The notes under the pieces were generated by a model. That model had not been told where the DNA came from, searched no databases, and saw only the letters and a list, made by a program, of their open reading frames with translations. A DNA stretch of 64,000 bases, taken from IMG/VR virus record IMGVR_UViG_3300045995_000532, positions 1 to 64,000 of that record; one strand, written 5' to 3'. Positions 22,810 through 30,431 of the stretch are shown here, one piece after another; within the stretch, counting starts at the first letter, position 1; each line of letters opens with the position of its first letter. The position numbers and the translations under genes were made by a program. Origin of the DNA: a virus.

Positions 22810-23069
22810 GCACCACGACGGCGAAGTACACCGGCACCGAGAATGGTGTCTGGTCCAGCGCGGCGGGTGGCTTCATCATGGATGGCATCTACACCGCGAC
22901 CGGCGCTGACGAGGAGGTCAAGCGACTGATCGTCGCAGGTGAGGACCCGGGCGACCTCGAGGTCGTGCCCTTCTGCTCCGAGCACCGCGACGCCGAGCAG
23001 CCCGAGGATGGCTGTGAACTGTGCGACGAGGACGAGGACGAAGACGAAGACGACGAGGAGACGTCGTGA
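22806..23069 (+). CDS. Hypothetical acidic protein, 87 aa
   Basis: GAGAGGGGAG precedes the ATG. A small N-terminal domain ends in CSEHRDAEQPEDGCELC (residues 59-75), a probable zinc knuckle, and then a run of Asp/Glu to the C-terminus. Function is unknown. Confidence 0.6.
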   Translation: MSTTTAKYTGTENGVWSSAAGGFIMDGIYTATGADEEVKRLIVAGEDPGDLEVVPFCSEHRDAEQPEDGCELCDEDEDEDEDDEETS

Positions 23070-23260
23070 GCACGCGCCCAAAGGTGAGCGACGTCGTCAC
23101 CTACCGCGCGTTCGGTGAGGTGGTGCGCCAGATCACAGTCACGGGCGTCTACGACAACATCCAGAACGGTCAACCAGGTTTCTACGGAGTGGACGCCGAC
23201 GGCGAGGAACGTTGGGGATACGACAGGCAAATCGTCCGCAACGACGGACCCCCGTCGTGA
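23066..23260 (+). CDS. Hypothetical protein, 64 aa
   Basis: Coupled GTG. A beta-strand pattern (SDVVTYRAFGEVVRQITVTG, GFYGVDADGEERWGY) resembles the small protein at 7044-7238. No family is recognised. Confidence 0.55.
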   Translation: MSTRPKVSDVVTYRAFGEVVRQITVTGVYDNIQNGQPGFYGVDADGEERWGYDRQIVRNDGPPS

Positions 23261-23364
23261 GCCGATTCCGCGACCACCGCCCGCGGCTTGACGCGACCGT
23301 GTGCCGCACGACCCTGCCGGGTGTGAGCGCCTCTACCACTCGACTCGACACTGGAGCCGGGTGA
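23257..23364 (+). CDS. Possible 35-aa peptide
   Basis: A GTG coupled to the preceding stop opens a short Arg/Thr-rich frame. Support is only the GTGA overlap. The following 70 bases hold overlapping short frames, including a CCECC-containing one without a start codon. This may be a decayed gene. Confidence 0.25.
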   Translation: MSRFRDHRPRLDATVCRTTLPGVSASTTRLDTGAG

Positions 23365-23401
23365 CTGCTGCGAGTGCTGCGGTGGTGACGTCTCCGAAAG
23401 A

Positions 23402-23417
23402 TTAGTGCCCGCTATAC
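23402..23417 (+). promoter_or_regulatory. Putative promoter/operator 16-mer, copy 1
   Basis: TTAGTGCCCGCTATAC lies 20 bases upstream of the gene at 23438. The same 16-mer occurs on the minus strand at 31612-31627, upstream of the methyltransferase gene starting at 31565. CTATAC resembles a -10 box. A shared regulator or promoter is inferred. Confidence 0.4.
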
Positions 23418-23437
23418 GACGACCAACGAGAGGCAAG

Positions 23438-23596
23438 ATGATGACGCTCACGGAACTTCGCCAGATGCTCGACACGATTGAAGCTCCGCACGGGGCAGGG
23501 GTGCTAGTGCTGTGCGGGGGCGACACATTCGACCTCACCTCGGTGACCCCCGAGGTGGACGCAGATGGCGGCACGGTATGGCTCGTGACCAACTGA
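23438..23596 (+). CDS. Hypothetical protein, 52 aa
   Basis: CGAGAGGCAAG precedes tandem ATG codons. Helix (LTELRQMLDTIEAP) followed by strands (GVLVLCGGDTFDLTSV, TVWLVTN). No family is recognised. It lies between the 16-mer motif and the ligase gene. Confidence 0.55.
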   Translation: MMTLTELRQMLDTIEAPHGAGVLVLCGGDTFDLTSVTPEVDADGGTVWLVTN

Positions 23597-23641
23597 CCAA
23601 CACCGTTTAGCGCCTGCTAACGACTATCAGAGAGGAGAACG

Positions 23642-24544
23642 ATGGAGCTGATGATCGAACCGATGCTGGCAGTGCCCAGCAGCGGGGCCAGCAACCGCCG
23701 GCCGATCCGGCTGGATGAACTGGCTGCCCGAGGTGATTGGGTGGCCTCCGAGAAGATTGACGGCATACGCGGCATCCTCTACTCGGACGGCCGCGTTTCT
23801 CGTCTCTTCAACCGGAAGGGTCGAGAGATCACGGAGCGGTTCCCTGAGGTCGCACGGTTGCGACTCCCGGAGGTGGTCCTCGATGGTGAGATCGTCGCGA
23901 AAGATCGCATGTTCCAGACCGTGGCGACCCGGGACAAGCAGACGACAGGGTTCGAGCACGCAGCACGAGCGAACCCTTGCATGCTCATCGCGTTCGACAT
24001 CCTGTCCAAGGGCGGCCAGTTGCTGACGAGTCTCCCACTGCACCAGCGCACCCAGCTGATGCGTGAGGTTGTTGGCCGGCGTCGCAACCTTCGACCCGTC
24101 AAGCAGTCGACGGACCTCATGAGGCTCTGGCGTCAGATCGCGGCCGCGGGCGGTGAGGGCGTGATCGCGAAGCAGCGGTCGTCCCTCTACCTCCCCGGTG
24201 AGCGCTCCGGGTCGTGGGTCAAGTTCAAGACCCTCCAGCGCATCACTGCGATCGCCGGCAGTTACAACGTCGGCGAGAACCGAGAGTTCGGCGCGATGAA
24301 CCTGTCCTTGCTCGACGGCATCAAGGAGGTAAAGATCGGCCGGGTTGGCACCGGCTGGACTGTGGCCCAGCAGAAGGACCTGAAGGCCCGGATGGATGCC
24401 GGCGAGATCCTACTGGTGGAGATCGAGGCCCTCAACCGGACCCCCGACAATGCACTACGGTTCCCTGTATTCCTGCACGAAAGGACTGATCTCGACTTTT
24501 CGGCGGCCACCGCCGACCAACTCAAGTTACTTCCCGTCTACTGA
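23642..24544 (+). CDS. ATP-dependent DNA ligase
   Basis: Nucleotidyltransferase motifs are all present in 300 aa: motif I EKIDGIR with adenylated Lys38, motif III-like VVLDGEI (Glu83), motif IIIa LIAFDIL (114-120), motif IV EGVIAK (172-177), motif V SWVKFK (191-196), then an OB-fold C-terminus. It seals DNA nicks through a ligase-AMP intermediate. It is most like the minimal LigD/phage-type ligases, with no extra nuclease or polymerase domain. GAGAGGAG precedes the ATG. Near a Ku-like gene it could form a compact end-joining pair; ordinary lagging-strand sealing is the alternative. Confidence 0.92.
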   Translation: MELMIEPMLAVPSSGASNRRPIRLDELAARGDWVASEKIDGIRGILYSDGRVSRLFNRKGREITERFPEVARLRLPEVVLDGEIVAKDRMFQTVATRDKQTTGFEHAARANPCMLIAFDILSKGGQLLTSLPLHQRTQLMREVVGRRRNLRPVKQSTDLMRLWRQIAAAGGEGVIAKQRSSLYLPGERSGSWVKFKTLQRITAIAGSYNVGENREFGAMNLSLLDGIKEVKIGRVGTGWTVAQQKDLKARMDAGEILLVEIEALNRTPDNALRFPVFLHERTDLDFSAATADQLKLLPVY

Positions 24545-24560
24545 TCAGGAGGAAGAAGCA

Positions 24561-24887
24561 ATGGCACAATACGTCGCAATCGCTGGACGGTGGCCGGAGG
24601 GTCCACTTGACATGCTCGCCGGTGGACCGGACCGAGCCACCACGCGCCAGATGGCGCTCAACCTGCTCGACAAGTTCCCGTTGCCCGACGAGGGGGAACT
24701 CAGGCTTCTCCAGGTGCTCGAGACGCCGGCCGAGGTGTGGCACGCGGACGTCACCTACAACCGCAACGAAGCCGCGCACCCGACGTCGTCGTGCAGCGAC
24801 TGTGGGCACGCGAGTGACTGCGCAACCCACAACGACCCAGCGATGCCCTCGGGCGCCTGCACCTGCAAGGCGAGTGAGGGCATGTAG
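24561..24887 (+). CDS. Hypothetical Cys-rich protein, 108 aa
   Basis: CAGGAGGAAG lies before the ATG, directly after the ligase. The N-terminal 60 residues are helical. Residues 77-104 carry CSDCGHASDCATH..CTC, probably a zinc-binding tail. No family is recognised. Confidence 0.6.
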   Translation: MAQYVAIAGRWPEGPLDMLAGGPDRATTRQMALNLLDKFPLPDEGELRLLQVLETPAEVWHADVTYNRNEAAHPTSSCSDCGHASDCATHNDPAMPSGACTCKASEGM

Positions 24888-24949
24888 CGGATATACCCCC
24901 GGACCTGTGTCTTTAGTAGGTGTGTCCATCAGGAGGAAGGAGCACGGAC

Positions 24950-25114
24950 ATGAGTGATGAGGTCAGGCAGGCGCTGGCCCAGGAGCGGCACGACGCTGAG
25001 CTGGAAGCGGCCGACGACGTCAGTGGGGAGACCTTCGATCCGTCGGAGGACAACGTCTTCGACGAGGACGCCCAGTACGAGCGGCAGCGGGAGGTGAGGA
25101 AGTGGGGGCAGTGA
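24950..25114 (+). CDS. Hypothetical acidic protein, 54 aa
   Basis: AGGAGGAAGGAG precedes the ATG. Fully helical, Glu/Asp-rich with a basic end (YERQREVRKWGQ). Its TGA overlaps the GTG of the next, frame-broken gene. Confidence 0.55.
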   Translation: MSDEVRQALAQERHDAELEAADDVSGETFDPSEDNVFDEDAQYERQREVRKWGQ

Positions 25115-25271
25115 AGAGGTCGACGATGCCCTCGTCATCCACCTGGTCGACCCCACGTCGGACGGACCAGCGCAGTCGGACATCTTCTGGGACCTGTGGG
25201 ACCTGCCTGACACGATCCCCGGTGTTCGGATCTACCACCACAACCACCTCTTGACGAGGAGCGCGACATGA
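25111..25271 (+). pseudogene. Small protein gene with an apparent -1 frameshift
   Basis: A coupled GTG at 25111 opens MKR and then leaves the coding frame. The -1 frame from 25119 reads well (VDDALVIHLVDPTSDG, SDIFWDLWDLPDTIPG) to a TGA overlapping the next ATG, but has no start codon of its own. One missing base in the GG at 25118-25119 would give a roughly 54-aa intact protein. Function is unknown. Confidence 0.5.
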
Positions 25272-25768
25272 AGCCGTCCGCCTACGAAGCCGTCCAGGAC
25301 GTGCTGGACGCCTCCTCGATGCTCACCCTGGCACTATCCAACGTCACCCCCGGCACGCGTCTCACAGCGCTGGCGGAGCTGCTTGACGGGGTGCAGCAGA
25401 AACTGTCCCGGGTCAACGCGCTCCTCACGATGTATCCGGACCTCACGCTCGAGTTCACCCCCGGTGAGCAGTTCACCGCCGGTGAGTCCAGCGAGATCGC
25501 AGCCTTGGCGGAGGCTGCGATGTTCTCCATCCCTGACCGGCTCGACGGTCTCCTGGTGGCCAACGCCAAGGACGGCCGAGTGATCAGCAGCGAGATCGCG
25601 GCCGCCCTTCACGAGCGTCCGGTCACCTTCGTCTGGGACGCCGCGGCTCGGCGAGGAACGGTCGACATCCGACCGCTCCTGTACTCACTTCTCGACCAGA
25701 TCGACCCGCACGGTGAAGACGCCCCAGGTTTCTGGGGGGACAACGACGACGACAAAGAGGAGGACTAA
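25268..25768 (+). CDS. Hypothetical protein, 166 aa
   Basis: The ATG follows GAGGAGCGCGAC. N-terminal helical hairpin (YEAVQDVLDASSMLTLALSN), then two helices and a strand near residue 120 (ERPVTFVWDAAARRGTVDIR). It ends acidic, and its stop abuts the RuvB-like ATG. It is likely co-translated with that ATPase; no family is recognised. Confidence 0.6.
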   Translation: MKPSAYEAVQDVLDASSMLTLALSNVTPGTRLTALAELLDGVQQKLSRVNALLTMYPDLTLEFTPGEQFTAGESSEIAALAEAAMFSIPDRLDGLLVANAKDGRVISSEIAAALHERPVTFVWDAAARRGTVDIRPLLYSLLDQIDPHGEDAPGFWGDNDDDKEED

Positions 25769-26809
25769 ATGCCCATGCCGAGGGAGGTACTCGCTCGCAG
25801 GATCCAAGCGATGCCCGGCGCCAAAACCGGTGACCGGCTCTTCGAGGGCACCACATACCCGCGCAACTGGGATGAGTACGTTGGCCAGAAGTTGGCCGTG
25901 GAGCACATCAAGGGCTCGTGCGTGGCAGCGAAGATCCGCGGCGAGCGACTCGGCCACGTGCTGATCGCAAGTGGTGCACACGGGATCGGCAAGACCGCAG
26001 TCGCGAAGCTGATCGCCCAAGAGATGGGCGTCGGGCTGCTCGAGGTCCAGGGTGCGATGAACCTCCGTGAGGGGCTGCGCGTCTTCGCGTCCATGGCTGA
26101 CGGTGACATCCTGTTCTGGGACGAGATCCACCTAGCCGTGGTCGGCGGCAAAAGCAGGGCGGAGTGGCTCCTGCCGGTGATGACGGAGGGGCACATCGTG
26201 ACCCCCACGGGCGCTGTGATGATCCCTGACGTCACGATCATCGGCGCCACGACGGACGCTCAGAAGCTCCCGCAGACGATGCTGTCCCGCTTCCTGATCA
26301 ACCCGGTGCTCGTCCCGTACACCGACGCGCAGGCACAGGCGATCGCGAAGGTGTCCGCCGGCAAGATCTTCACCCACCCGTCGCTGGATCTGCCGAATGA
26401 CTGGGTGCTGCGAGTCATTGCGAGGGCCGCCAACAACAACCCGCGCGCGATCGCCAAGCTGCTCAGCACGCTGCGTGACTCCGCCCTGGCGGGCTTGTGC
26501 TTGCGGACACCCAACGGTGGGTACTCGCTGGACACGATGTTCCGGTGGGCCGGCGTCACTGCTGACGGGCTCGACACCCTCGCCCAGGACTACCTGATCG
26601 TGCTGTCCACCCAGCTGAACGGCAAGGCCGGCAAGGACGCCATCGCGTCAGCACTGGGGGAGCCGACTCTGCCCCGGTACACCGAGCAGCTGCTCAAGGA
26701 CAAGGGGTTCCTGACGGGCACCTCCAGCGGTCAGGAACTCACTGGTGAGGGTGCTGCTCGCGCCCTCCAACTCACGCTCGCCAGGATCGCGCAGGAAGAG
26801 GAGAAATGA
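25769..26809 (+). CDS. ruvB: RuvB-like Holliday-junction AAA+ ATPase
   Basis: The order and spacing of motifs match RuvB: PRNWDEYVGQ at the N-terminus, Walker A GAHGIGKTA (69-77), Walker B ILFWDEIH (114-121), sensor 1 GATTD (160-164), arginine-finger-like SRF (Arg174) and a winged-helix C-terminus. RuvB hexamers drive branch migration of Holliday junctions. The 346-aa length is normal. No RuvA is seen, so loading may use a host or unrelated partner. A RuvC-like resolvase is encoded on the other strand at 39834-40388. Phage RuvB is uncommon. Confidence 0.85.
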   Translation: MPMPREVLARRIQAMPGAKTGDRLFEGTTYPRNWDEYVGQKLAVEHIKGSCVAAKIRGERLGHVLIASGAHGIGKTAVAKLIAQEMGVGLLEVQGAMNLREGLRVFASMADGDILFWDEIHLAVVGGKSRAEWLLPVMTEGHIVTPTGAVMIPDVTIIGATTDAQKLPQTMLSRFLINPVLVPYTDAQAQAIAKVSAGKIFTHPSLDLPNDWVLRVIARAANNNPRAIAKLLSTLRDSALAGLCLRTPNGGYSLDTMFRWAGVTADGLDTLAQDYLIVLSTQLNGKAGKDAIASALGEPTLPRYTEQLLKDKGFLTGTSSGQELTGEGAARALQLTLARIAQEEEK

Positions 26810-27108
26810 CCAATCACATGTTCACACTGCACCAGGCGGGCGCCAACCCGAGGATGACGCAGGTGAACTTCCCGAACGTGACCTTCAAAAAGGTCACCAT
26901 CACCCGCCCGCCCCGCAAGGCTGAGGTAGACACCATTCGGAGAAGCAGGATCCCCGAGAGTTCCGCGCATCCCTACGAGCCGGACGGGGTTCGTAGCCCG
27001 CTGCATACCGACCCGATGTGCCGCGCTTGCAGTCAGCCCAAGAGCCACTACCTCCACACCATCTCGGACCTGACCTTCCATGCAGGGGACATCCTGCGCG
27101 CAGCGTGA
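26806..27108 (+). CDS. Hypothetical protein, 100 aa, CxxC
   Basis: ATG overlaps the RuvB-like stop (ATGA). N-terminal strands (VNFPNVTFKKVTITRPP), a basic linker, then CRACSQPKSHYLH (residues 73-85), a zinc-knuckle-like end. Co-translated with the ATPase. Function is unknown. Confidence 0.6.
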   Translation: MTNHMFTLHQAGANPRMTQVNFPNVTFKKVTITRPPRKAEVDTIRRSRIPESSAHPYEPDGVRSPLHTDPMCRACSQPKSHYLHTISDLTFHAGDILRAA

Positions 27109-27130
27109 CGTTCTGACCGATACGTCAGAC
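27105..27130 (+). terminator. Conserved stem-loop (family copy 2)
   Basis: TGACGTTCTGACCGATACGTCAGACC matches the element at 8729-8760, with the right arm degenerated. The core TCTGAC/GTCAGA (27112-27117 with 27124-27129) still pairs. It begins within the preceding stop codon and is followed by GTCTTTTCC, as expected of a terminator. Confidence 0.55.
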
Positions 27131-27180
27131 CGGCGGGGTCCTCTTGGGCTCCGTCTTTTCCATGCCTAAAGGGACGTTAA

Positions 27181-28200
27181 ATGAGTGAACTCGGCAAGTA
27201 TCTTGAAACCACCGGCAAGTTGCCGGCGGATACCGTCCTGGGTGACCTCACCATCACCACCGTCACAGAGGGGGCATACGTGAGAGAGGATGTCGTGGGA
27301 CTGTTCGAGGATCTGGACCTGGACCCATCGTTCATCCCGCCGACGTCGACCGCCATCGACGCGTTCAACAAGGCGACTCGCCGCAAAGATCTGCAGTACG
27401 AGATGCCGAACGGTTCGATCGGATTCATCCAGGTAGACCAGGTCACCTCACCAAACCCGGCTGAGATGGTCGGGCGAATGCTGACCCGCCGGGAAATGGT
27501 TCGGTCCAAGTCGATCCTCGACTTCTCGAAGGTGGGCGAGATCCACTTGTACCGCGGCCCCCGCCGAAGCGGACCCACCAGGCGGGTCGACGACACAGGC
27601 GCCCGGCTCCTGATCTCACTGGCAAGCAACGACCCAGAACTCAAGATCAGCCCGGCAGAGAAGCACACGATCACACAGTTCGCGTACGGGATCCAGCAGG
27701 ACTACGAACGCTACTTCTCCACCCTGGATGGCAACGCGATGCGCAAGCTCTTCCGCTGCTACCAGCGGCGCCGGCTCGCGGCGACGAAGATCAAGGACTC
27801 GTTGTACTTCATTCCCGTGCAGTTCTCGGGTGAACTCGCCCGGCTCAAGGAGGCTGCTGACAACATCTCTGGATGTACGTTGGACCTAGTGCCGCTGGTC
27901 GATATGGTTGCCCAGAGGGATCACGTCATCAGGACCTTCCAAGCAGAGACGGAGGAGACGATGCGCGCTCTGGTCGTCGAACTTCAGGAGGCTCGATCGA
28001 AGGGGCGCGTCTCCGTGACCATCCTCAGCCGGCTCCGTCAGCAGTTCGACGACCTGATGGGCCGCGTAGACACCTACACCGACGCACTCGGTGAGGCATC
28101 GATCCGACCAAGCAGCACAGCCGACGTGGTCAAAGCTGCATTGGCAGCATTGTCGAGTGACTTCATCAACACCAACAGAAAGGATCACGAATGGCTATGA
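27181..28200 (+). CDS. Hypothetical protein, 339 aa
   Basis: The ATG at 27181 follows a spaced AAAGGGA. N-terminal domain with YVREDVVGLFEDLDLDPSFI and FNKATRR, a basic middle (KYLYRG-like HLYRGPRRSGPTRR), and a long C-terminal coiled coil (residues 215-310). The layout resembles phage proteins of about 300 aa with an unknown N-terminal domain and coiled-coil tail that occur next to DNA-processing genes. No enzymatic motif is seen. It overlaps the next gene by 10 bases. Confidence 0.6.
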   Translation: MSELGKYLETTGKLPADTVLGDLTITTVTEGAYVREDVVGLFEDLDLDPSFIPPTSTAIDAFNKATRRKDLQYEMPNGSIGFIQVDQVTSPNPAEMVGRMLTRREMVRSKSILDFSKVGEIHLYRGPRRSGPTRRVDDTGARLLISLASNDPELKISPAEKHTITQFAYGIQQDYERYFSTLDGNAMRKLFRCYQRRRLAATKIKDSLYFIPVQFSGELARLKEAADNISGCTLDLVPLVDMVAQRDHVIRTFQAETEETMRALVVELQEARSKGRVSVTILSRLRQQFDDLMGRVDTYTDALGEASIRPSSTADVVKAALAALSSDFINTNRKDHEWL

Positions 28201-28694
28201 ACGACACCAAGCCGCAGACGACCCGGGGCCTGAACATCTTCCGCGACGCCACCAGGGACGCCGAGCGGGTTGCGCTCCAGGTCCGCGTCATGAACGGGAA
28301 GGTCCTCGAACCGATCGACATCTCGCTCCTGCATGGCGTCATCCAACGTCACCTGGCCTCCCTACTTAGAGTGATCAACGTCGAACTGCACACCGGCGAC
28401 GTCTTCGACCTGGACATCGAGCCGATGACCCCACCGACAAGGCCGCGCATCGAGGTCGAGGTCGGCATGAACGAGGACGTCATCGACGGACTCGAGGAGG
28501 AGGGCTTCTTCGACAAGTTCGAGCCGGGGGAGGAGCGGTCTCGTGCGCTCCACGCCATCGCCTGCATGGACGAACTCATCTTCAGCGCCCAGTTCATCGA
28601 GCACGACGGCGGCCGGGACCTCTGGCTGGCGAACGGCCTGGAAGACGTCGTCATGAAGGCACTACTCATCATGGCCGGCAAGCCGCTGGACTAA
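28191..28694 (+). CDS. Hypothetical protein, 167 aa
   Basis: GAAAGGA precedes this ATG. Helix and strand rich (NIFRDATRDAERVALQVRVM), an acidic middle, and a helical C-terminus. Coupled to the 339-aa protein. No family is recognised. Confidence 0.6.
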   Translation: MAMNDTKPQTTRGLNIFRDATRDAERVALQVRVMNGKVLEPIDISLLHGVIQRHLASLLRVINVELHTGDVFDLDIEPMTPPTRPRIEVEVGMNEDVIDGLEEEGFFDKFEPGEERSRALHAIACMDELIFSAQFIEHDGGRDLWLANGLEDVVMKALLIMAGKPLD

Positions 28695-28767
28695 GGTTCG
28701 ACATCGACCACGGATTCCGAGTAACGTCAGTAACTCAACTTCTAGCACAACCCGAGGAGAGTTTTCA

Positions 28768-29115
28768 ATGGCGCAGCGAGTCATCACCACCCTGGTCGAC
28801 GACGTCGACGGTGGCGCGGCCGTCGAGACGGTCCACTTCGCTCTCGACGGTGCGACCTACACGATCGATCTCAGCGAACAGAACGCAGCCAAGCTGCGCG
28901 ACGCGCTGATCCCGTACCTCACGAACGGGAGCCGGCAGGGCCGCTCCACCACGACCGCGGCGCGCGCACCGAAGGCCGGGGGCGATCGGCGAGACAAGGC
29001 CCAGACGCAGGCCATCCGAGACTGGGCCAACGCGAACGGCCACCAGGTCAGTGCCCGCGGACGACTCGCGCAGGGCGTCGTCGACGCGTACGAGGCTGCG
29101 CACGCCGTAGTGTGA
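28768..29115 (+). CDS. lsr2: Lsr2-like nucleoid-associated silencer
   Basis: The 115-aa product has Lsr2 architecture. The N-terminal oligomerisation strands are QRVITTLVDDVDGG and VHFALDGATYTIDLSEQNAA; then a basic linker; then the C-terminal DNA-binding helix pair IRDWANANGHQVSARGRL with the RGR tripeptide that inserts in the AT-rich minor groove. Actinobacterial Lsr2 silences foreign AT-rich DNA. Phage copies may control phage genes or interfere with host silencing. It has its own leader with GAGGAGAG, and a strong terminator after it, so it is probably a single-gene unit. Confidence 0.9.
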   Translation: MAQRVITTLVDDVDGGAAVETVHFALDGATYTIDLSEQNAAKLRDALIPYLTNGSRQGRSTTTAARAPKAGGDRRDKAQTQAIRDWANANGHQVSARGRLAQGVVDAYEAAHAVV

Positions 29116-29116
29116 C

Positions 29117-29170
29117 GACAGGAGAACCGGACCGGCAAGCGCCCCCCCGCGCCCGGTCCGGTTCTCTGTC
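29117..29170 (+). terminator. Strong bidirectional hairpin
   Basis: GAGAACCGGACCGG (29122-29135) pairs perfectly over 14 bp with CCGGTCCGGTTCTC (29153-29166), extended by GACA/TGTC. It lies directly after the Lsr2-like gene. Confidence 0.85.
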
Positions 29171-29185
29171 CCCCGTGTAGGACCC

Positions 29186-29222
29186 TTGACAGAGCCCACC
29201 CGTGTACGACAGTCTGTATACA
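29186..29222 (+). promoter_or_regulatory. Promoter-operator of the MazEF-like pair
   Basis: A consensus -35 box TTGACA (29186-29191) stands 30 bases before the antitoxin ATG. The palindrome TGTATACA (29215-29222) overlaps the ATG itself, and an outer GTGTAC (29203-29208) adds half-site symmetry. Such palindromes at the start of RHH antitoxin genes usually mediate autorepression. The transcript may have little or no leader. Confidence 0.5.
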
Positions 29223-29461
29223 TGACAACGACGACCACGGCTACCGAGGTCTGGCAAGCTCGCATCGAGCACGCGCTCGCCGACCAGCTACGCGCAGACG
29301 CCGAAGTCCTAGGCCTCAACAGCCGCACGGAGATCGTGAAAGCGGCACTCCAGGACCTGCATCGGCGCGCAGTCGAGGAACGCATGGCCCAGTCCTTTGA
29401 TGACTTCTACCACGGCGAAGAGCCACCGCCACCGATCGGCGTCATCCCAGCTGAGGCCTGA
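29222..29461 (+). CDS. RHH antitoxin (MazE-like)
   Basis: A 79-aa protein with a ribbon-helix-helix core: a short strand (EVWQARIEHAL), then LADQLRADAEVLGLNSRTEI and VKAALQDLHRRA helices. An acidic Pro-rich tail is typical of toxin-binding ends. It lies 4 bases upstream of a MazF/PemK-like gene, the usual order for such pairs. As an antitoxin it would bind the toxin and repress its own promoter. Confidence 0.75.
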   Translation: MTTTTTATEVWQARIEHALADQLRADAEVLGLNSRTEIVKAALQDLHRRAVEERMAQSFDDFYHGEEPPPPIGVIPAEA

Positions 29462-29465
29462 GACG

Positions 29466-29780
29466 GTGTTTCGCGGCGAAGTATGGGATGTCCGGTTCCC
29501 TGTCTTCGGGGAGCATCCTGCGGTGATCTTGAGCGTCAATGCGTACAATCAACGACTCGGACATGTCGTCGTTGTCCCGATTACAGGAACACTGGGCCCG
29601 GTGATGTCACACGTCACACTCACTCTTGATTCTGGCCTCACCAAGTACGACGAGTCATACGCCGATATCACCACATTGCAGTCGATCGCAAAAGGCCGGC
29701 TACTACGTCGCCGCGGCCTGCTTGCCAGACCTGAACTAGCTCACATCGAAGCAACGATTCGCATCTACCTCGGCGTGTGA
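29466..29780 (+). CDS. MazF/PemK-like toxin
   Basis: The GTG at 29466 gives a 104-aa product beginning FRGEVWDVRFPVFGEHPAVI, the G-E-(V/I)-W-x-V and H-P-A-V-I-L blocks of the MazF/PemK/CcdB fold, followed by the strand VVVVPITGT. Family members are ribosome-independent or -dependent mRNA endonucleases. An upstream in-frame ATG at 29397 lies inside the antitoxin gene and is unlikely. It differs from the RelE-type pair at 37994-38532, so the element has two independent addiction modules. Confidence 0.8.
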   Translation: MFRGEVWDVRFPVFGEHPAVILSVNAYNQRLGHVVVVPITGTLGPVMSHVTLTLDSGLTKYDESYADITTLQSIAKGRLLRRRGLLARPELAHIEATIRIYLGV

Positions 29781-29879
29781 CGAGATTGTAGGCCAGCAGC
29801 CTAGTGAGTGCTTAGCCCTTGCCGACGGCAGACCCTGGCGACGGCTTGAGCGAGACGGGTGACTGGTGATCTCAGGGGT

Positions 29880-29908
29880 GCGCGTACCGCATCAGATGCG
29901 ATACGCGC
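29880..29908. terminator. 12-bp interrupted stem-loop
   Basis: GCGCGTA-CGCAT (29880-29886, 29888-29892) pairs with ATGCG-TACGCGC (29896-29900, 29902-29908) around CAG with one A/C mismatch. It lies 100 bases past the toxin stop and before the next plus-strand promoter-like stretch (TTGTCA, CATAAT near 29916-29925). Confidence 0.55.
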
Positions 29909-29962
29909 TACTCGAGTTGTCATAATATCCATTATCGGCGTACGTCAGGGAGGAGCTCGGCC

Positions 29963-30118
29963 GTGAGCAAGCATCCGCCGCTGCCCAATCTGCCGTTCTC
30001 CCGTGCCATGCAGGCGCTACGCATGTCCTCCGCCACCGACCGTCATGCGGATGGACGAACCCGACGCGCACGCACCCGCGCCGCGGCGAAGGTCCGCGCA
30101 GTGCGCGACCAGCAGTAG
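29963..30118 (+). CDS. 51-aa basic protein
   Basis: GGGAGGAG lies 8 bases before the GTG. An unstructured N-terminus (HPPLPNLPFSRAMQAL) is followed by an Arg/Ala-rich helix (RTRRARTRAAAKVRAV) likely to contact nucleic acid. No family is recognised. Confidence 0.55.
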   Translation: MSKHPPLPNLPFSRAMQALRMSSATDRHADGRTRRARTRAAAKVRAVRDQQ

Positions 30119-30128
30119 CATAACCAGG

Positions 30129-30431
30129 GTGATCTACCGCCACCCTGAGTTGATCTGTCCCGTCTGTGGCTACAAGCAAGATGCGACAGCATTCGCCGGA
30201 GCCACAGACCTGGACAACCATATGCCGCCCGGCAACGACGACCGAGCGATCTGCCTAGCGTGCACGAGCGTCAACATCTTCACCCTAGGCGGCGCCGCAC
30301 TACGCCTGCCAACCGCTGACGAGCGCGCCGAGTTTGCCCTGAATCCGGTGATTCAGCGGGCTGTCCAGGCCATGATTAGCGCCCGAGATAGATCAAGCTC
30401 CTGGCCTAGCGCAACCAACCAGACTCGCTGA
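30129..30431 (+). CDS. Zinc-ribbon protein, 100 aa
   Basis: CPVCGYKQDAT (residues 10-20) and CLAC (residues 49-52) are two zinc-binding pairs about 36 residues apart. The GTG start has only a weak ribosome site. The gene converges with, and overlaps by 26 bases, the minus-strand HNH gene. It marks the end of the rightward block. Confidence 0.55.
   Translation: MIYRHPELICPVCGYKQDATAFAGATDLDNHMPPGNDDRAICLACTSVNIFTLGGAALRLPTADERAEFALNPVIQRAVQAMISARDRSSSWPSATNQTR

Noticed and set aside
29397-29465. Upstream ATG extension of the MazF-like toxin
   Set aside because: It would lie inside the antitoxin gene, adds Ser/His/Arg-rich shadow residues, and MazF proteins start at the FRGEVW block.
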